Shown here piece after piece: positions 6,591 to 7,938 of a DNA stretch of 7,938 nt. Position numbers and translations under genes: made by a program. The notes below the pieces were generated by a model. The model was not told the origin of the DNA. It saw nothing but the letters and a program-made list of their open reading frames with translations, and searched no databases. The stretch lies in assembly GCA_020853455.1 (NCBI GenBank), contig JADYYV010000092.1:1-7938 (forward strand), in the 5' to 3' direction. How positions within the stretch are numbered: the first letter of the stretch is position 1; every line of letters begins with the position of its first letter. This stretch comes from Alphaproteobacteria bacterium (GTDB taxonomy: Bacteria; Pseudomonadota; Alphaproteobacteria; Micavibrionales; UBA2020).

Positions 6591-6601
6591 CGCAGCTATC
6601 C
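6585..6601. repeat. 7-bp perfect inverted repeat at the compositional junction
   Basis: GGATAGC (6585-6591) and GCTATCC (6595-6601) flank the 3-nt spacer GCA. It overlaps the end of the GC-rich repeat and is followed by TATTTT and the AT-rich integrase leader. It could be a weak terminator for the small ORF on the plus strand or part of an attachment core. The symmetry is plain; the role is inferred. Confidence 0.5.
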
Positions 6602-6608
6602 TATTTTA

Positions 6609-6637
6609 CTGATATTTAACAATATTTGTGTTATAAT
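6609..6637 (+). promoter_or_regulatory. Extended -10 promoter of the integrase gene
   Basis: A perfect -10 TATAAT (6632-6637) has the extended TGn motif directly before it (TGT at 6629-6631). A -35-like CTGATA (6609-6614, 4/6) lies 17 nt upstream. The predicted transcript start is near 6644, leaving a leader of about 78 nt before the integrase ATG. This is one of the two strongest promoters in the window. Confidence 0.8.
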
Positions 6638-6647
6638 ACCTGTATAC

Positions 6648-6681
6648 AACCCCTTCACAGACTATGAAGAATCAAGGGGTT
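6648..6681 (+). promoter_or_regulatory. Leader hairpin or operator upstream of the integrase
   Basis: AACCCCTT (6648-6655) and AAGGGGTT (6674-6681) are perfect 8-bp reverse complements with an 18-nt loop. They lie a few nucleotides after the predicted transcript start, so the symmetry could act as a 5' mRNA hairpin or as a DNA operator for autoregulation. Confidence 0.5.
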
Positions 6682-6693
6682 AGAAAGCCAAAT

Positions 6694-6713
6694 ATACACA
6701 GGTCATACACAGG
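6694..6713 (+). repeat. 11-bp-period direct repeat before the integrase start
   Basis: ATACACAGG occurs at 6694-6702 and 6705-6713, so the period is 11 bp, about one helical turn. The overlapping 9-mers 6692-6700 and 6703-6711 each match the DnaA consensus TTATNCACA at 8 of 9 positions. Such spacing suits side-by-side binding of a protein, for example integrase arm sites, an excisionase or a repressor. It also lies in the ribosome-binding region of the integrase. Confidence 0.5.
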
Positions 6714-6721
6714 CATCCGTC

Positions 6722-7938
6722 ATGGCAGAATCATTCCTCACCGACGTACAACAGCTCAAATCAGGCCTCATCCTGTTCCGCAGGAGCGATGTACAGCACA
6801 AAAACTGGTACTGCCGTATCAAAGTACCCAGCACCAGCCGCTATAAAACCGTATCCCTCAAGACATCAAATGTCAGGGAAGCAACCGATAAGGCCTTCGA
6901 TCTGGATGGTGAAATCCGTTTCAAGGTGAAGCACCAAGTCCCCGTCTTCGACAAATCCTTTGCAGAAGTCGCTCAGGAGTTCTCCGACCTCCAGAAGCGC
7001 AAGGCCGGAATTGGTGAAATCACGATGGATAGATGGGAAACGGTGGACGGACATATCCGCCTGCACCTTATCCCTTACATGAAAAACGCCCAAATCACCT
7101 CAGTTACCGAGAACCATTGGACTGAATACCCCTTCTGGCGCAAGGAGAACAACGCGCCAAGAAGGTCGCAGAAGAAGCACCCCCTTCATAAAAAGCCGAA
7201 GGAAACTAAAGACAACGAAGAAATAGAGCATAAGCCCGCGAGTAATGGCAGCGTCCGGCACGAAATGGTGACATTCCGCGCCATCCTGAACTATGCCGCT
7301 ACCAAGAACTATATCAGGGAGAACCAAGTCCCGAAGGGCGATATGCCCGAGAACAAGAACCGCCGCGAGGCTTTTAACCCGCAGGAGTGGAAGAAACTCC
7401 ACACTTACGCCCGCGAGGACTGGAAAGACGAGCCGACAAAGGCGCTGCATGTCTGGTACAGGAACATGGCCTATGTGTTCATGCTTATCATGGGTAACAC
7501 AGGGATGAGGAACGCCGAGGCCAGGAATTTGCGCTGGCGCGACATTGATGTAAGAAAAACGAAGGACGGACGTTCATTTGTTGTCATGAACGTCAGGGGC
7601 AAAGGCAAATACAGGGAACTGATTGCCGCCAGCAATGTCGTGGAATATCTCGACCGTATCAAAGCCCTGTTCATCGAAGCACAAAAGAAAAGACTTAAAC
7701 CCTCAGAACAAAAGCAAGAACTTGGCCCGAAGCCCGAAGATGCCGTATTCACGATCTTCAACGGCAAGGGCGCAATTAGCCTCTATGACGACTTAATCCG
7801 CGATTTGCTGATAAAGTCTGATCTGGTCTATGGCTCGACCAAAATCCCTCGCAGCATTTACAGCTTCCGCCATACTTACGCCACCTTCCGCCTGATGGAA
7901 GGCATCGACGTTTACTTCCTTGCCAAGCAAATGGGAAC
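6722..7938 (+). CDS. Tyrosine recombinase / site-specific integrase, C-terminus cut by window edge
   Basis: Catalyses integration and excision of a mobile element by strand exchange at att sites. About 405 residues are visible. An N-terminal arm-binding-like domain (about 20-70) precedes a core-binding domain (about 75-210), whose interior carries a very charged Lys/Glu linker (about 147-172). The catalytic domain begins near residue 218. Active-site elements are R263 in 'TGMRNAEARNLRWRDID', the beta-hairpin lysine in 'GKGKYR' (K294 or K296) and R383-H384 in 'IYSFRHTYATFRLMEG'. The first position of the usual HxxR is Y380. The nucleophilic tyrosine should lie just past the window. The ATG at 6722 is the only start after an in-frame TGA at 6665; its ribosome site is weak. 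Sampled lines are about 50-57% GC against 62-75% in slt. It uses nine AGG and four AGA codons while hisN uses none, indicating foreign origin. Confidence 0.93.
   Translation, partial: MAESFLTDVQQLKSGLILFRRSDVQHKNWYCRIKVPSTSRYKTVSLKTSNVREATDKAFDLDGEIRFKVKHQVPVFDKSFAEVAQEFSDLQKRKAGIGEITMDRWETVDGHIRLHLIPYMKNAQITSVTENHWTEYPFWRKENNAPRRSQKKHPLHKKPKETKDNEEIEHKPASNGSVRHEMVTFRAILNYAATKNYIRENQVPKGDMPENKNRREAFNPQEWKKLHTYAREDWKDEPTKALHVWYRNMAYVFMLIMGNTGMRNAEARNLRWRDIDVRKTKDGRSFVVMNVRGKGKYRELIAASNVVEYLDRIKALFIEAQKKRLKPSEQKQELGPKPEDAVFTIFNGKGAISLYDDLIRDLLIKSDLVYGSTKIPRSIYSFRHTYATFRLMEGIDVYFLAKQMG

Noticed and set aside
6209..6619. 136-codon plus-strand frame ending 'TPAFAGIAQLSYFTDI'
   Set aside because: It is an alternate-frame reading of the palindromic repeat ('NPGEGRGP') with no ribosome site.
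6664..6846. 60-codon frame starting in the leader hairpin loop and overlapping the integrase
   Set aside because: No Shine-Dalgarno and low-information sequence; an upstream leader peptide is possible but unsupported.
6866..7767. Three minus-strand frames inside the integrase
   Set aside because: Antisense shadows of a clearly coding integrase.

Overview
The window looks like part of an alphaproteobacterial chromosome. It is GC-rich, its AlaRS and lytic transglycosylase read as typical proteobacterial proteins, and it carries a GC-rich palindromic repeat that translates to 'VTPAKAGVQ' in one frame, as commonly seen in alphaproteobacterial intergenic repeats. I cannot resolve the order or genus. 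Positions 1 to about 6056 are ordinary core genome. From about 6600 to the end the composition and codon use change and a phage/island-type integrase begins, so the right edge is probably the left end of an integrated element whose cargo lies beyond the window.

Layout: (1) 1-2282, minus strand, is alaS (alanyl-tRNA synthetase), cut at the window edge inside its C-terminal region. (2) A 46-bp divergent gap separates it from hisN (2329-3150, plus), a histidinol-phosphatase of the inositol-monophosphatase fold. (3) A strong bidirectional terminator (3152-3180) closes hisN and the converging gene. (4) 3200-3916, minus, is an unrecognised 238-aa protein with a long Ala/Val-rich hydrophobic centre; a near-ideal sigma-70 promoter (3984-4012) sits in front of it. 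(5) 4023-6056, minus, is an exported Slt70-like lytic transglycosylase that starts with TTG.

(6) 6057-6721 is a structured, mostly non-coding stretch. It holds an 18-bp imperfect inverted repeat bracketing a perfect DnaA box, a small palindrome and candidate promoter, and a 68-codon small ORF with a consensus Shine-Dalgarno sequence. The end of that ORF is formed by a 25-bp-stem palindromic repeat. After this come a small hairpin at the compositional junction and the integrase leader, with an extended -10 promoter, a leader hairpin and an 11-bp direct repeat. (7) 6722-7938, plus, is a tyrosine recombinase, cut by the window end before its catalytic tyrosine.

The core genes are independent housekeeping functions (translation, histidine synthesis, peptidoglycan turnover) and do not form one pathway. 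No new defence or cargo system is visible here. The most unusual material is the 6057-6721 stretch and the junction with the integrase.
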